A DNA stretch of 51,554 nucleotides from a virus, in the IMG/VR virus record IMGVR_UViG_3300034093_001553, positions 1 through 51,554 of that record; one strand, 5' to 3'. This document shows positions 1-7,645 of this stretch, one piece after another; positions within the stretch are counted from its first letter, which is position 1, and the number at the start of each line of letters is the position of its first letter. Below the pieces are notes generated by a model. The model saw only the letters and a list, made by a program, of their open reading frames with translations, had not been told where the DNA came from and made no database searches. The translations under genes were made by a program, and so were the position numbers.

Positions 1-24
1 ATTTCTTTATTGCAAGTTTTACAC

Positions 25-318
25 TTATCCACGAAGCGACTCCATGGTAACAATTTTACTCAAACTTTCACCAAGGTCTTGATCATGCCCAACAATGTGT
101 AGTTGTTGAAAACTACGATCCTTCTGTTTATCATACATATGAGTTTGTACCACGGTACCACCGTTGGCTCTAAAGATGTTAAAGCGAATTGGCTCACCGT
201 CTAGTTCGTGGCTGTCTCTTGTGCTAACAATTGAGTTTCTGCTAAGTTTAGAACTAACATATTCAACGTCGTCATCTCTGTTCAACCAGTTGAGAAGTCG
301 TCGCTTAAGCCATCTCAT
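25..318 (-). CDS. hypothetical protein, 97 aa
   Basis: I do not recognise this protein. It starts with a basic stretch (MRWLKRRLLNWLNRDD) and is otherwise polar, with no signal peptide, membrane segment or catalytic motif that I can see. Its ATG overlaps the stop of the upstream 66-aa gene as ATGA, so the two are very probably co-transcribed and translationally coupled. It is the last complete gene at the left edge of the window; function unknown. Confidence 0.7.
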   Translation of the reverse strand: MRWLKRRLLNWLNRDDDVEYVSSKLSRNSIVSTRDSHELDGEPIRFNIFRANGGTVVQTHMYDKQKDRSFQQLHIVGHDQDLGESLSKIVTMESLRG

Positions 319-515
319 GCAACTAATCCCTGAGCTAATGTACGCATTTCTTCATCAGTCATAAAAAAGTTGTATGTTGATGTATCAATAACATCGCCAT
401 CTTTAAGACTTTCTTGTATAAACTCGATGGAGTTTAAATCTGCAGGGCTTAGACATTTGTGCGATTTAACACGGAGTCTAAATGCTTGATTTTCTTTAAC
501 TGTAAAATTTTTCAT
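315..515 (-). CDS. hypothetical protein, 66 aa
   Basis: A small polar protein of unknown function. It sits between the nucleotidyltransferase gene and the 97-aa gene with ATGA overlaps at both ends (512-515 and 315-318), which is the strongest support that it is real. No motif is recognised. Confidence 0.65.
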   Translation of the reverse strand: MKNFTVKENQAFRLRVKSHKCLSPADLNSIEFIQESLKDGDVIDTSTYNFFMTDEEMRTLAQGLVA

Positions 516-976
516 ATTTTTGTCCTTTCTGATTCTGCCACACGTTTGCGTAGACTGCTACTACTAAATGAATGATCTCGTTTATTGAATACATGTTGGA
601 TACCCCGCCCAGCACCTTCGTTGCGGCCTGTAAAGTTAGTATCTTCGTACTCAACTCCTAGTATACGCACATCTACGGGCAATGTCAATATCAAATCAAT
701 TAAATCTTGCTCAGTGCTATACACAACAATTTCGTCAACAAATCGACACGCACCTAATGTTAATTGTCTTTCTACAATGCTTTGAACAGGTTTATTTTTA
801 GTATCGGGTCTATTAATAGTTGGATCAGTCTGTAATCCGCAAATTAGATAGTCACAATGATTCCTTGCTTCTGCTAGCATAGCAATGTGCCCAGCATGTA
901 GTAAATCAAAGGTACTAAACGTAATACCAATTTTCTTACCTTGATCTTTTAAATCTTTAATACGATTAAATATCAT
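512..976 (-). CDS. cytidylyltransferase-like nucleotidyltransferase
   Basis: The 154-aa protein has the nucleotidyltransferase superfamily signature: HAGH at residues 27-30 after a beta strand (IGITFSTFDLLHAGH), and a C-terminal SSSSLRKR (about 138-145) matching the ISSTxxR-type nucleotide-binding motif. This is the single-domain size of glycerol-3-phosphate cytidylyltransferase (TagD) and the RfaE nucleotidyl domain. The family transfers CMP or AMP from an NTP to a phosphorylated small molecule. The substrate cannot be read from sequence; a role in modifying host surface sugars or cofactors is inference. It overlaps the upstream 80-aa gene by 11 bp. Confidence 0.85.
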   Translation of the reverse strand: MIFNRIKDLKDQGKKIGITFSTFDLLHAGHIAMLAEARNHCDYLICGLQTDPTINRPDTKNKPVQSIVERQLTLGACRFVDEIVVYSTEQDLIDLILTLPVDVRILGVEYEDTNFTGRNEGAGRGIQHVFNKRDHSFSSSSLRKRVAESERTKI

Positions 977-1208
977 CCGATAATATCCTTATAACTTTTT
1001 TCTTTTTTTGTTCACGGAGCCATTCTTCTTCTCCGGCAAATGTTGGGCAGTCCCTTAGTGCATCGTCTAGTATCCATTTTATTCTATATAAATCTTGTTT
1101 AGTATAGAAGCCTGTATATCCGTCGTTATACGGACTGATACATTCGTATCTAGCACAATTAATTTGTTTAACGATGTCTGGAACATCCCATGATTTTTTG
1201 AATCCCAT
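966..1208 (-). CDS. hypothetical protein, 80 aa, leaderless start
   Basis: Unrecognised small protein, rich in aromatic and charged residues, ending in a KKKK stretch. Its ATG lies only six bases after a perfect TATAAT box (1215-1220), so transcription should begin at or within a base of the A of the start codon; there is no room for a Shine-Dalgarno sequence. It is the first gene of a four-gene minus-strand unit that runs to the left edge of the window. Confidence 0.7.
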   Translation of the reverse strand: MGFKKSWDVPDIVKQINCARYECISPYNDGYTGFYTKQDLYRIKWILDDALRDCPTFAGEEEWLREQKKKKVIRILSDDI

Positions 1209-1214
1209 GTATAT

Positions 1215-1243
1215 ATTATACAGACAAAAAAAGGGCCTGTCAA
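1215..1243 (-). promoter_or_regulatory. sigma70 promoter, -35 in terminator loop
   Basis: Reading the minus strand, TTGACA (1243-1238) is followed by a 17-bp spacer and TATAAT (1220-1215), both perfect consensus boxes. The -35 hexamer is exactly the six-base loop of the terminator hairpin of the upstream GroES-like gene. The predicted start point coincides with the ATG at 1208. Confidence 0.85.
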
Positions 1244-1251
1244 GGCCCTTT
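1226..1251 (-). terminator. rho-independent terminator after groES-like gene
   Basis: On the minus strand a perfect 8-bp stem (AAAGGGCC with GGCCCTTT), a 6-base loop, and a total run of seven T residues. It starts 14 bases after the stop of the GroES-like gene and is a textbook intrinsic terminator. It overlaps the next promoter. Confidence 0.9.
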
Positions 1252-1265
1252 GGTGTATTAATTAA

Positions 1266-1646
1266 TTACATTCCTGGAATGTTAAAGTTCATATTTGAAC
1301 CAGCGCCGATCGCGGTCCTGACATCAACATCGTCTGGTAGTTCGTCTGATGCTAACAGAATTGCTTTAAGCTCAACCATTCGAAGTTCAACTAGTGTACC
1401 ATCTTCTTGTTCGTGTTCGATTGTTCTAGTCCAGCGTCCGTGTTCAATTAAAATCCACTCACCTACTTTGACTTCATCTTGTTCTGGGCCTACTGCCCAA
1501 ACACGACCCCATCGAGGTTTTACACCAGATGATTTACCGTTATCAGAATGTAGCAAAATACCTGATGCAGTTTTTTGCATGCCAAATTCCATATCGCAAA
1601 CTAATACATTATTCCTTAACGGAACAATTTTTCCTAGTACTTTCAT
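1266..1646 (-). CDS. GroES-like co-chaperonin
   Basis: The 126-aa protein begins KVLGKIVPLRNNVLVCDM and continues with TASGILLHSDNGKSSG, matching the N-terminal strand and the mobile loop region of GroES (typically PLxDRVxV ... TAGGIxLP), and then has the G(R)VxAVGP strand. GroES-like co-chaperonins (T4 gp31 is the functional model) form a heptameric cap on the host GroEL to fold phage capsid protein. It is longer than GroES (about 97 aa) owing to an acidic insertion and C-terminal extension. It shares an ATGA overlap with the upstream 85-aa gene and is followed by a strong terminator. Confidence 0.85.
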   Translation of the reverse strand: MKVLGKIVPLRNNVLVCDMEFGMQKTASGILLHSDNGKSSGVKPRWGRVWAVGPEQDEVKVGEWILIEHGRWTRTIEHEQEDGTLVELRMVELKAILLASDELPDDVDVRTAIGAGSNMNFNIPGM

Positions 1647-1900
1647 TTAGTCCTCTTTGTAGATTGCTCTTCAATTTTAACATCTGTTTTTGTTTTAACT
1701 GGTTCAACTTCTTTTCTAGCTTTAGGATTACTCTCATAATATTCAGCAACAATGTCTTCACGCTTGCGAACAATCTGTCCGCCTGCCCCTAACTCATCAC
1801 CTCGGGCGTTAACTCGAACATTACCAACAGCGGGCATTAATTCGTGCTGCCTAACGAGTTTTTCCATATCTACTTCTTTACCTTGCATCGATCTAACCAT
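1643..1900 (-). CDS. hypothetical protein, 85 aa, charged
   Basis: A small protein with a glycine-containing middle (VNARGDELGAGGQIVRKRE) and a lysine/glutamate-rich tail. It has a good ribosome binding site (AAGGAG seven bases before the ATG) and an ATGA overlap with the GroES-like gene. No enzyme motif is visible. The arrangement next to gp31-like groES suggests a head or assembly role, but that is only inference. Confidence 0.7.
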   Translation of the reverse strand: MVRSMQGKEVDMEKLVRQHELMPAVGNVRVNARGDELGAGGQIVRKREDIVAEYYESNPKARKEVEPVKTKTDVKIEEQSTKRTK

Positions 1901-1910
1901 TTTATTCTCC

Positions 1911-2426
1911 TTATTTTAGGAATTCTTTGATATCCAAATTATATTTAATACTGTCAATTTTATGAACACCTATGAGGTATAAACAATAACTGGCAACACT
2001 ACTGCCTCTACCTACACCCCATACTATATTATGTTCACGCATAGTATCTACCAAGTATTTAAGGTATCTTAACAGGTCCGTCATATTATGTTGGCGGAAC
2101 AGTTCTATTTCTTCAATTAATCGTTCGTAGTTTTCTTTTGGACATTGATTAACTAAAAAGGCTTCTATGTCTAATGTTTTGTATTCTGTGGGCATAAACC
2201 AATCACGTTGATTTACTAAATCAAACTCTTCAACGCTTAATTCCGAATCTGTGTAAGTTGACAAAAAATCAAAGTTGTCTTTATTTGTGTTCTTTGCGGC
2301 ATTGAATCGTTCTACTGTTTTTTGATCTAAGTAGATGTTTTTAAAATTTTTAATTTTATTTGTGTATATGTTTTCAAATAACTCTTCTGGAGTTAAAAAC
2401 ACTGCGCCGTAATCGTTGATTTCCAT
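1911..2426 (-). CDS. DnaE-like (Pol III alpha) palm fragment
   Basis: The 171-aa protein ends with WGVGRGSSVASYCLYLIG (residues 136-153), followed by a HKIDSIKYNLDIKEFL stretch. This matches the C-family polymerase motif PGRGSxxxSLVAYxLGIxxxDPLxYxLxFERFLN near the start of the DnaE palm. The rest of the polymerase is absent: the catalytic aspartates that follow in DnaE are not present, because the protein stops right after this motif. It may be a regulatory or clamp-interacting derivative rather than a polymerase. A sigma70 promoter ends six bases before the ATG, implying a leaderless mRNA. Confidence 0.7.
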   Translation of the reverse strand: MEINDYGAVFLTPEELFENIYTNKIKNFKNIYLDQKTVERFNAAKNTNKDNFDFLSTYTDSELSVEEFDLVNQRDWFMPTEYKTLDIEAFLVNQCPKENYERLIEEIELFRQHNMTDLLRYLKYLVDTMREHNIVWGVGRGSSVASYCLYLIGVHKIDSIKYNLDIKEFLK

Positions 2427-2432
2427 ACTTAC

Positions 2433-2461
2433 ATTTTACAGGCAAACGACACAGATGTCAA
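2433..2461 (-). promoter_or_regulatory. sigma70 promoter, leaderless type
   Basis: Minus strand: TTGACA (2461-2456), 17-bp spacer, TAAAAT (2438-2433), six bases, then the ATG of the DnaE-like gene at 2426. The -35 overlaps the last bases of the upstream 80-aa gene. Confidence 0.75.
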
Positions 2462-2700
2462 GAGCTTCGATTAATATAATCGTCTAAATGCTTATTTTGG
2501 TTGAGAATCTTTTGGCTGCTTTGAGCATGCCTACGCCTTTGCTCATCTTTGTAGGCTTCGAGTATGATGTTAATTTGTTCGCATACTCCGCCCATTCCGC
2601 TACGTGCGGCAATAAAATACTTCTGCATTAGCTCAGTAATCTTATTGTCTAAGTCTTCGGTTTTAATTGCTGTTAAATCTGGAAGCAGCGGGTTGAACAT
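2458..2700 (-). CDS. hypothetical protein, 80 aa
   Basis: Mostly helical-looking polar protein (TEDLDNKITELMQKYFIA and a later EAYKDEQRRRHAQ helix). It starts one base after the stop of the structural protein at 2702, in the same direction. It may be a small virion or assembly protein by position, but no homology is recognised. Confidence 0.65.
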   Translation of the reverse strand: MFNPLLPDLTAIKTEDLDNKITELMQKYFIAARSGMGGVCEQINIILEAYKDEQRRRHAQSSQKILNQNKHLDDYINRSS

Positions 2701-2701
2701 T

Positions 2702-3280
2702 TTATCTTAATTGCCAAACTAAAATTTTAGCACCACCTAATGAATTACTTGGAGATTTGATCAATTCCCATACAATTGGTGTTGTTTGATTATAAGTTAA
2801 CGGTAATGACCAGGTAGTTGCTAATAAAGTAATATTGCCTCCACCAAAACTAACTGTTGTAGTACTTGTTGACGTTGGAGTAATTTCTAATCTAATGGTT
2901 CCGACTCTTCCTAAACTTTCATCTGGCCAGTTATCTACGGTGAATACATAGTCACCCGGAGCAGTTATTGAAAATTGTTGATACGTGCCCTCGTCGTAAT
3001 TAACAAAAAACGTAGTAGTAGTAGTCTCGTCCGTTCTATCTTTTACCTGTTCAGAACAACTTTGAAAAGATGCACGTTTGATAACACTTCCGCCAAAATC
3101 GTTTTGGTCATTTAAACTTACAGAGTTAGTTTGCAATTCTGTAAGTTCTTTAGATGCTGAAAGAAACGCATTTTGAATTCTTGAAAAATTACTGCGAAAT
3201 CCTTGAGAATCATTGTCTTCTCCTGCAACAGGAAAGTTTACATTGATTTGATTGCTAAAATTGGTAACTGTACTAGGCAC
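2702..3280 (-). CDS. virion structural protein (tail/fibre-associated)
   Basis: The 192-aa protein opens with VTNFSNQINVNFPVAGEDND and QGFRSNFSRIQNAF, an N-terminal segment of the sort shared by fibre and baseplate proteins of marine T4-like phages, followed by a Thr/Ser-rich beta region. The start is a GTG codon preceded by a clear CGGAG ribosome binding site. It lies directly downstream of the tail fibre gene (26 bp away) with a late-promoter-like GTAAATA in between. Assignment as structural is from composition and position; the exact place in the virion is unknown. Confidence 0.65.
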   Translation of the reverse strand: MPSTVTNFSNQINVNFPVAGEDNDSQGFRSNFSRIQNAFLSASKELTELQTNSVSLNDQNDFGGSVIKRASFQSCSEQVKDRTDETTTTTFFVNYDEGTYQQFSITAPGDYVFTVDNWPDESLGRVGTIRLEITPTSTSTTTVSFGGGNITLLATTWSLPLTYNQTTPIVWELIKSPSNSLGGAKILVWQLR

Positions 3281-3302
3281 TATTAACTCCGATATTTTTT
3301 AT

Positions 3303-3309
3303 TATTTAC
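3303..3309 (-). promoter_or_regulatory. late-promoter-like GTAAATA
   Basis: GTAAATA on the minus strand, 22 bases before the GTG start at 3280. It differs from the T4 late box TATAAATA at two positions, but variants of NTAAATA recur before all the structural genes in this window. Confidence 0.4.
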
Positions 3310-5696
3310 TGAATTTTCTTTTTCAGCTCTTCAACTTCGGCTGACAATTCTTTAATAGCTTCGATTAACAACGGAATAAATTTTTCATACTGTACTGTTA
3401 AGTAATCTGCATTAACCGGAGCAGTGGTTACAATTTCAGGCAATATTTTTTGAGTAGCTTGAGCACTTACACCGACTTGTCTCTTATCTTTATAACCAAA
3501 ACTAAGAGCAGTTTCATTAGGTGTATAATAGAATCCACTCAAAGATTTAACTTTATCTAGTGCATTTGGAATGTCTTCTAATCTGTTCTTTAATCTGTCA
3601 TCTGAGTAATAAGCTGTAATTTCACCTGCGGAATAAACATCACCGATAACATATAATGTTTGACCAATTCCAACCCCGCCTGCAACATATAGCGCATTTG
3701 ATGCTACAGTGGTAGTACTGGCTAATGTACTGGCTAATGTTAGTGTATTATTATAACTAGGAGCATTAGTGCCGTTACTGACTAATACATTACCTGGGGT
3801 ACCTTCACCAAAGAAACTTGTTTGTCCAGGCGCTACCTGATAAGGAACTTGTCCAGCAGTTCCACCTGCAAGGTTAGTTGCAGTACTAGCTGATATTGCA
3901 GTTCCTGCATTTGCAACATTAAGTGCTGTATTAGCATATCCAACTATAAATGTATTAGTGTTTACAAATAATGGTCCTCCTACAATAGTGCCATTACTAA
4001 TTAATAGTTGCCCCGCAGTTCCTGGACCAAAAAACGATGTCACTCCTGTTGATGTCTGATACGGAATTTGATTTACTGTACCACCTGCAAGATTGGTTGC
4101 TGTATTAGCGGTTAACGCTGCCGTAGCTGATGCAACATTAAGTGCTGTATTAGCATATCCGACTATAAATGTATTAGTGTTTACAAATCTTGGACCTAGT
4201 GTGTTTACACCTCTACTCACTAGAATATCATTGTCATTGCCTACGTTAGTAAATTTAGTAGAACTAGATGCATCTTGGAATAACACTGTACCGGTTGATC
4301 CACCAGAAATATTTACCGCAGTTCCTATAGTTGCATTTAATACATATACTGTTCCACCAACCCATAGGTCTCCACCAATACCTGCTCCTCCTACAATTTG
4401 TAAAGCACCAGTACTAGTTGATGTGGCGTTTGTTGAATTATAGGTTCTGATAATATCATCGGTCTGTACCAACGTTGTTGTAACTGTTGTATATTGAATT
4501 GTTAATTTGTCAGCAATAATCTCACCACCAACATACAAACTACCACCAATTCCTACTCCACCCGCTACTACTAATGCACCTGTAAAAGTAGATGTTGCTG
4601 TAGTTGTTCCTGCAAGTGTTAATGTATTGTTATAACTAGGAGCACTAGTGCCATTACTTACTAGAACATTTCCTGCTGTACCTGGACCGTAGAAACTTGT
4701 TACACCTGGGGCTGTTTGATAAGGAACCTGACCAGCTGTTCCGTTTCTTAAATTTGTTGCAGTACCAACGAAATCAACATACAAGGAACCTCCAACATAA
4801 AGATCACCACCAATGCCTACGCCACCTGCTACGGCTAGTGCTCCAGTAATAGTTGAGGTTGCTGTAGTAGTATTTGTTAAGGTCATCCCCCCAGCAGTTA
4901 AATTCTTAGTATTGGCATTGTACGAAAAGTCTAATGTAGATCCAAGCTGTGCGTACCCTCCTGCTCCAACTACCATAGTTGGATAACGAATTCCCGAAGA
5001 TGTAGTTAATTGTACAATATACTCATTATCACTATATCGTGAATAACCAACCTGTAAAGTTGATGTGCTTGCCCAAGCGGCTGTGCCACCACTAACTTGC
5101 AAAACTTGACTATCTGATCCAATTGGAATAAAACCAGTTTGGCTTGTAGCAACTTGGATAGGAATTGATCCAACAGCGCCACCTGCAAGATCAGTTGCAG
5201 TTGTTAGCGTTAACCCTCGACTACCTGTGAATCCAATGTCACCTTGGGTACCTGTACTGCCTGTGTATCCAGTAAGACCTTGAGTACCTGTACTACCGGT
5301 ATATCCTATCGGACCTCTTTGCAATACAAAATCAAATATTGCGGCATACGGTGTTCCAACATTGGTCACTGATGCAGTTGAAGTAGATATAGTTACTAAT
5401 CCAACGGCAACAGTAGCCGCAGTTCCAGTACTACCTGTGTATCCGGTAATACCCTGGGTACCAGTACTACCTGTATATCCTACTAAACCTTGACTACCTG
5501 TATAGCCAGTACTACCTACAAAACCAACTTGTCCTCTTGATCCAGAATAACCAACAGTTAAACTTAATAATGCTCGCGCTTGCGGAACAGTAAGATACTG
5601 CGCTACAGCCGAATCCTGAACAACAATAAGGGTATTGGCTTCGCTAGGCGTTGTTAACTGCGGTAAATTTACGAGATCTGGACGAGGTGTGGTCAT
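3306..5696 (-). CDS. collagen-like tail fibre with S74 chaperone domain
   Basis: A 796-aa adhesin-type protein. Residues about 50-90 and 130-165 are Gly-X-Y-like repeats (GYTGSTGTQG and variants). The middle is built of repeated beta modules carrying GGVGIGGDLYVGG-type strands alternating with TNLAGGT...QVPYQ units. The last 100 residues, beginning YYSDDRLKNRLEDI, form a peptidase S74 intramolecular chaperone domain with the self-cleavage serine in SDDRLK and a terminal coiled coil (EAIKELSAEVEELKKK). Such domains trimerise fibres and then cleave themselves off. It probably contacts the host surface. A CTAAATA late-type box lies 20 bases upstream of the ATG. Confidence 0.92.
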   Translation of the reverse strand: MTTPRPDLVNLPQLTTPSEANTLIVVQDSAVAQYLTVPQARALLSLTVGYSGSRGQVGFVGSTGYTGSQGLVGYTGSTGTQGITGYTGSTGTAATVAVGLVTISTSTASVTNVGTPYAAIFDFVLQRGPIGYTGSTGTQGLTGYTGSTGTQGDIGFTGSRGLTLTTATDLAGGAVGSIPIQVATSQTGFIPIGSDSQVLQVSGGTAAWASTSTLQVGYSRYSDNEYIVQLTTSSGIRYPTMVVGAGGYAQLGSTLDFSYNANTKNLTAGGMTLTNTTTATSTITGALAVAGGVGIGGDLYVGGSLYVDFVGTATNLRNGTAGQVPYQTAPGVTSFYGPGTAGNVLVSNGTSAPSYNNTLTLAGTTTATSTFTGALVVAGGVGIGGSLYVGGEIIADKLTIQYTTVTTTLVQTDDIIRTYNSTNATSTSTGALQIVGGAGIGGDLWVGGTVYVLNATIGTAVNISGGSTGTVLFQDASSSTKFTNVGNDNDILVSRGVNTLGPRFVNTNTFIVGYANTALNVASATAALTANTATNLAGGTVNQIPYQTSTGVTSFFGPGTAGQLLISNGTIVGGPLFVNTNTFIVGYANTALNVANAGTAISASTATNLAGGTAGQVPYQVAPGQTSFFGEGTPGNVLVSNGTNAPSYNNTLTLASTLASTTTVASNALYVAGGVGIGQTLYVIGDVYSAGEITAYYSDDRLKNRLEDIPNALDKVKSLSGFYYTPNETALSFGYKDKRQVGVSAQATQKILPEIVTTAPVNADYLTVQYEKFIPLLIEAIKELSAEVEELKKKIQ
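3911..3969. repeat. direct repeat inside tail fibre gene, copy 1
   Basis: About 58 bases here recur at 4130-4188 with a single visible substitution. They encode the ALNVA..., IVGYANT and NTNTFIVG segments of the fibre's beta modules. Near-identity at synonymous positions points to recent duplication or recombination between modules. Confidence 0.8.
4130..4188. repeat. direct repeat inside tail fibre gene, copy 2
   Basis: Second copy of the repeat at 3911-3969, 219 bases apart, in the same reading frame. It could mediate expansion or loss of fibre modules by homologous recombination. Confidence 0.8.
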
Positions 5697-5716
5697 GTTA
5701 TTTTTTTCACTTACAC

Positions 5717-5723
5717 TATTTAG
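5717..5723 (-). promoter_or_regulatory. late-promoter-like CTAAATA before tail fibre
   Basis: CTAAATA on the minus strand inside the 12-base palindrome CACTATTTAGTG, 20 bases upstream of the fibre ATG. A similar palindromic box occurs at 11777-11783. Confidence 0.45.
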
Positions 5724-5735
5724 TGGATTTTTAGC

Positions 5736-7307
5736 TTATGCGAGCCTTGAACTCCTGTTCAATAATAGATATTTAGCACCTTCTGGCCCTGTGCTTTCCT
5801 CCACTATTATCCTATCTATTTCAAAATTAACAGTGTTAAATTTAAAACCGCTTTCATTTATTTTTCTAATTATAGTTGCACTTCGCCCGGGCAATGTAAA
5901 ACATAAAGGAACAAAGGGTATATATCCCGGTTTAATTGTATCTCCTGCCTGTACAAATTTAGTAAAGCTAGGGTTTCTTACACTAGTAATAACAGTCCCA
6001 CTGGAAAACTTTGCCCTCATATTTGCAATGCTTGGGGGATAATATGTATTTCCGTTAAATGTTATTTCTTTAGATATGCTAATTTTATCAGAGTTAACAT
6101 GTTTGTCAATGATATCTACATATATTATTTCGTGCTTTACAGTACCGTTGTTATTTTTAGCTACAGCAACTTTAAGTTCACCTAATGAAATTTTTCTTCT
6201 ATAAAAATTAGTTGAAATAATGTTAGCATAGTCAGTCATTGATATCTGTTTAACTCCAAAATCGATGACTAATTTTAAATCTTCTTGTTTGCCAAAATAA
6301 GGATCGAACGGTCTGTACAACAATTCGGGTATAAAGATTTCTTCGTTTCTAATGAAGTCTGTAAATTCAGTTCTCTTATCTTGAGATAAAAATGGTCTGC
6401 AATAAATTTCTGTATATTTTGTATTGTCAGTCTGATTAACATTGATAGAAAATCTACCATTTAATAAATTGTTGTTGTTGGTATCAGTAACTGATATTAT
6501 ACAGGTGCTTGTTAGGACAACAGTGGTTAATCCTGGATTAGGTTCAGCACGACCACTAATGGTTCCGTCTTTATTTAAAGTAAGGCCTGTAGGCAACGCT
6601 CCGTCAGTTAATGAATAATTTAAATATAATGAAGAAGTAGAAAACTGACCTCTAACGTAGAGTTCGCTGATTTCTCCTGGAACTAACGTACCTATAGTTC
6701 CTGTAGTTTCCCACGGCTGCGGCACCTCTAACTCTTTAAATGGCAAAATTGTTAGAGTAAATGTACTTGTGCTGATAAAGTTTGCCTCATCTCGTGCAGT
6801 AATTACATACTGTGTTGATGTATTTCCTAGTCTAGCGGCATTAGTTATTGATCCGGTAACTGGACTAAACCGTAGTCCGTCTGGCAATCCTGGGCTAACC
6901 AACCAAGTTTTTGTTCTATAACCACCTGTTCCTGTTACAGGAATAACTGGAGCAGTGGGAACAGTAGCAGTTAATGTTACGCTGTTAATTTCTAATGATG
7001 TACGTAATTGATTAACCACTGCTAATCTAAACGGATAATTTGCTGTTTGTAGATCAAGCCCTGCACCTGAATCATTAACTGATATTACATAACTAACATC
7101 GTCAGTTAACGTTGTAGGAGTTCCAGTAATTATTCCAGTAGATGAGTTAAAATTTAATCCCGGAAATATGCTAGGATTAATAGTATATACTAGAGGTGCA
7201 GTGCCGCCTTCGGCAGCAATTGGCGCAAATGGTGTAACTGCTTGGTCAATAATTAAGACCGAAAGAGAAACCGTTTGAGTAGTAGTTAATGTTGATAGAA
7301 CGGGCAT
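5736..7307 (-). CDS. structural protein with putative Ig (He_PIG-like) repeats
   Basis: A 523-aa protein whose first 300 residues hold three repeats of the putative-Ig type, each with a signature such as PGLNFNSSTGIITGTP, PDGLRFSPVTGSITNA and PTGLTLNKDGTISGRA, followed by YVIS/YVIT strands. The remaining 220 residues have no repeat that I recognise. Such repeats are common in virion surface proteins and adhesins. It lies between the tail fibre and a small acidic protein in the late module. The start ATG sits at the foot of an inverted repeat (7309-7344). Confidence 0.8.
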   Translation of the reverse strand: MPVLSTLTTTQTVSLSVLIIDQAVTPFAPIAAEGGTAPLVYTINPSIFPGLNFNSSTGIITGTPTTLTDDVSYVISVNDSGAGLDLQTANYPFRLAVVNQLRTSLEINSVTLTATVPTAPVIPVTGTGGYRTKTWLVSPGLPDGLRFSPVTGSITNAARLGNTSTQYVITARDEANFISTSTFTLTILPFKELEVPQPWETTGTIGTLVPGEISELYVRGQFSTSSLYLNYSLTDGALPTGLTLNKDGTISGRAEPNPGLTTVVLTSTCIISVTDTNNNNLLNGRFSINVNQTDNTKYTEIYCRPFLSQDKRTEFTDFIRNEEIFIPELLYRPFDPYFGKQEDLKLVIDFGVKQISMTDYANIISTNFYRRKISLGELKVAVAKNNNGTVKHEIIYVDIIDKHVNSDKISISKEITFNGNTYYPPSIANMRAKFSSGTVITSVRNPSFTKFVQAGDTIKPGYIPFVPLCFTLPGRSATIIRKINESGFKFNTVNFEIDRIIVEESTGPEGAKYLLLNRSSRLA

Positions 7308-7308
7308 A

Positions 7309-7344
7309 TTTTAGGAATTTACCTTATACGGTATTTACCTAAAA
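7309..7344 (-). promoter_or_regulatory. double inverted repeat with late box before structural gene
   Basis: TTTTAGG (7309-7315) pairs with CCTAAAA (7338-7344), and inside it TACC pairs with GGTA around TTATAC, giving an 11-bp interrupted hairpin. The minus strand also carries GTAAATA (7338-7332), a late-type box, and the AAGG that is the only candidate ribosome binding site for the ATG at 7307 overlaps the inner stem. Confidence 0.5.
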
Positions 7345-7356
7345 TGCTAGTCTTGT

Positions 7357-7578
7357 TTAATGCAGTGTTCGCGGTTCAAATTGATGTATATCTTTAATAC
7401 CAAATATTCTTAGTATTTTTTTAATAGAACGGGGCGGATCGTCCATTAAATCTTCTGGAAGCATCATAGTTTTTAAGTCACCGTTTGCATCAATGATAAA
7501 ACCGTAGTCACCATCATTAAAATCATCGTCATCATCCTCGGGTATCTCTTCAACTACAAGTTCATTATTTTTAGGCAT
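7357..7578 (-). CDS. hypothetical acidic protein, 73 aa
   Basis: A small protein with a strongly acidic centre (EEIPEDDDDDFNDGDYG) and a basic tail. I place the start at the ATG at 7578, because a longer in-frame form would need a TTG at 7593 and the GGGGA before 7578 is the better ribosome binding site. A perfect TATAAATA late promoter lies 18 bases upstream, so it is probably a late, virion-related protein. Confidence 0.65.
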   Translation of the reverse strand: MPKNNELVVEEIPEDDDDDFNDGDYGFIIDANGDLKTMMLPEDLMDDPPRSIKKILRIFGIKDIHQFEPRTLH

Positions 7579-7596
7579 ATTATTTTTCCCCAATGG

Positions 7597-7604
7597 TATT
7601 TATA
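7597..7604 (-). promoter_or_regulatory. T4-type late promoter TATAAATA
   Basis: Perfect TATAAATA on the minus strand upstream of the acidic 73-aa gene. It is four bases away from a divergent TTAAATA on the plus strand. Confidence 0.75.
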
Positions 7605-7608
7605 GAGG

Positions 7609-7615
7609 TTAAATA
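7609..7615 (+). promoter_or_regulatory. late-type box TTAAATA (divergent)
   Basis: TTAAATA on the plus strand, 30 bases before the ATG of the Ala/Lys-rich protein at 7646, back to back with the minus-strand late promoter. Confidence 0.4.
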
Positions 7616-7645
7616 AAGTATACTTTAATTTAAAGGAATTTTAAA

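Noticed and set aside
1174-1650. 158-aa plus-strand frame opposite the GroES-like gene
   Set aside because: Ser/Pro/Thr-rich shadow of a well supported gene on the other strand.
4093-4443. 116-aa plus-strand frame in the tail fibre
   Set aside because: Low-complexity reflection of the fibre repeats.
3306-5696. Possible CRISPR-like repeats
   Set aside because: The repeats are in-frame protein modules of variable length within one gene, without unique spacers.
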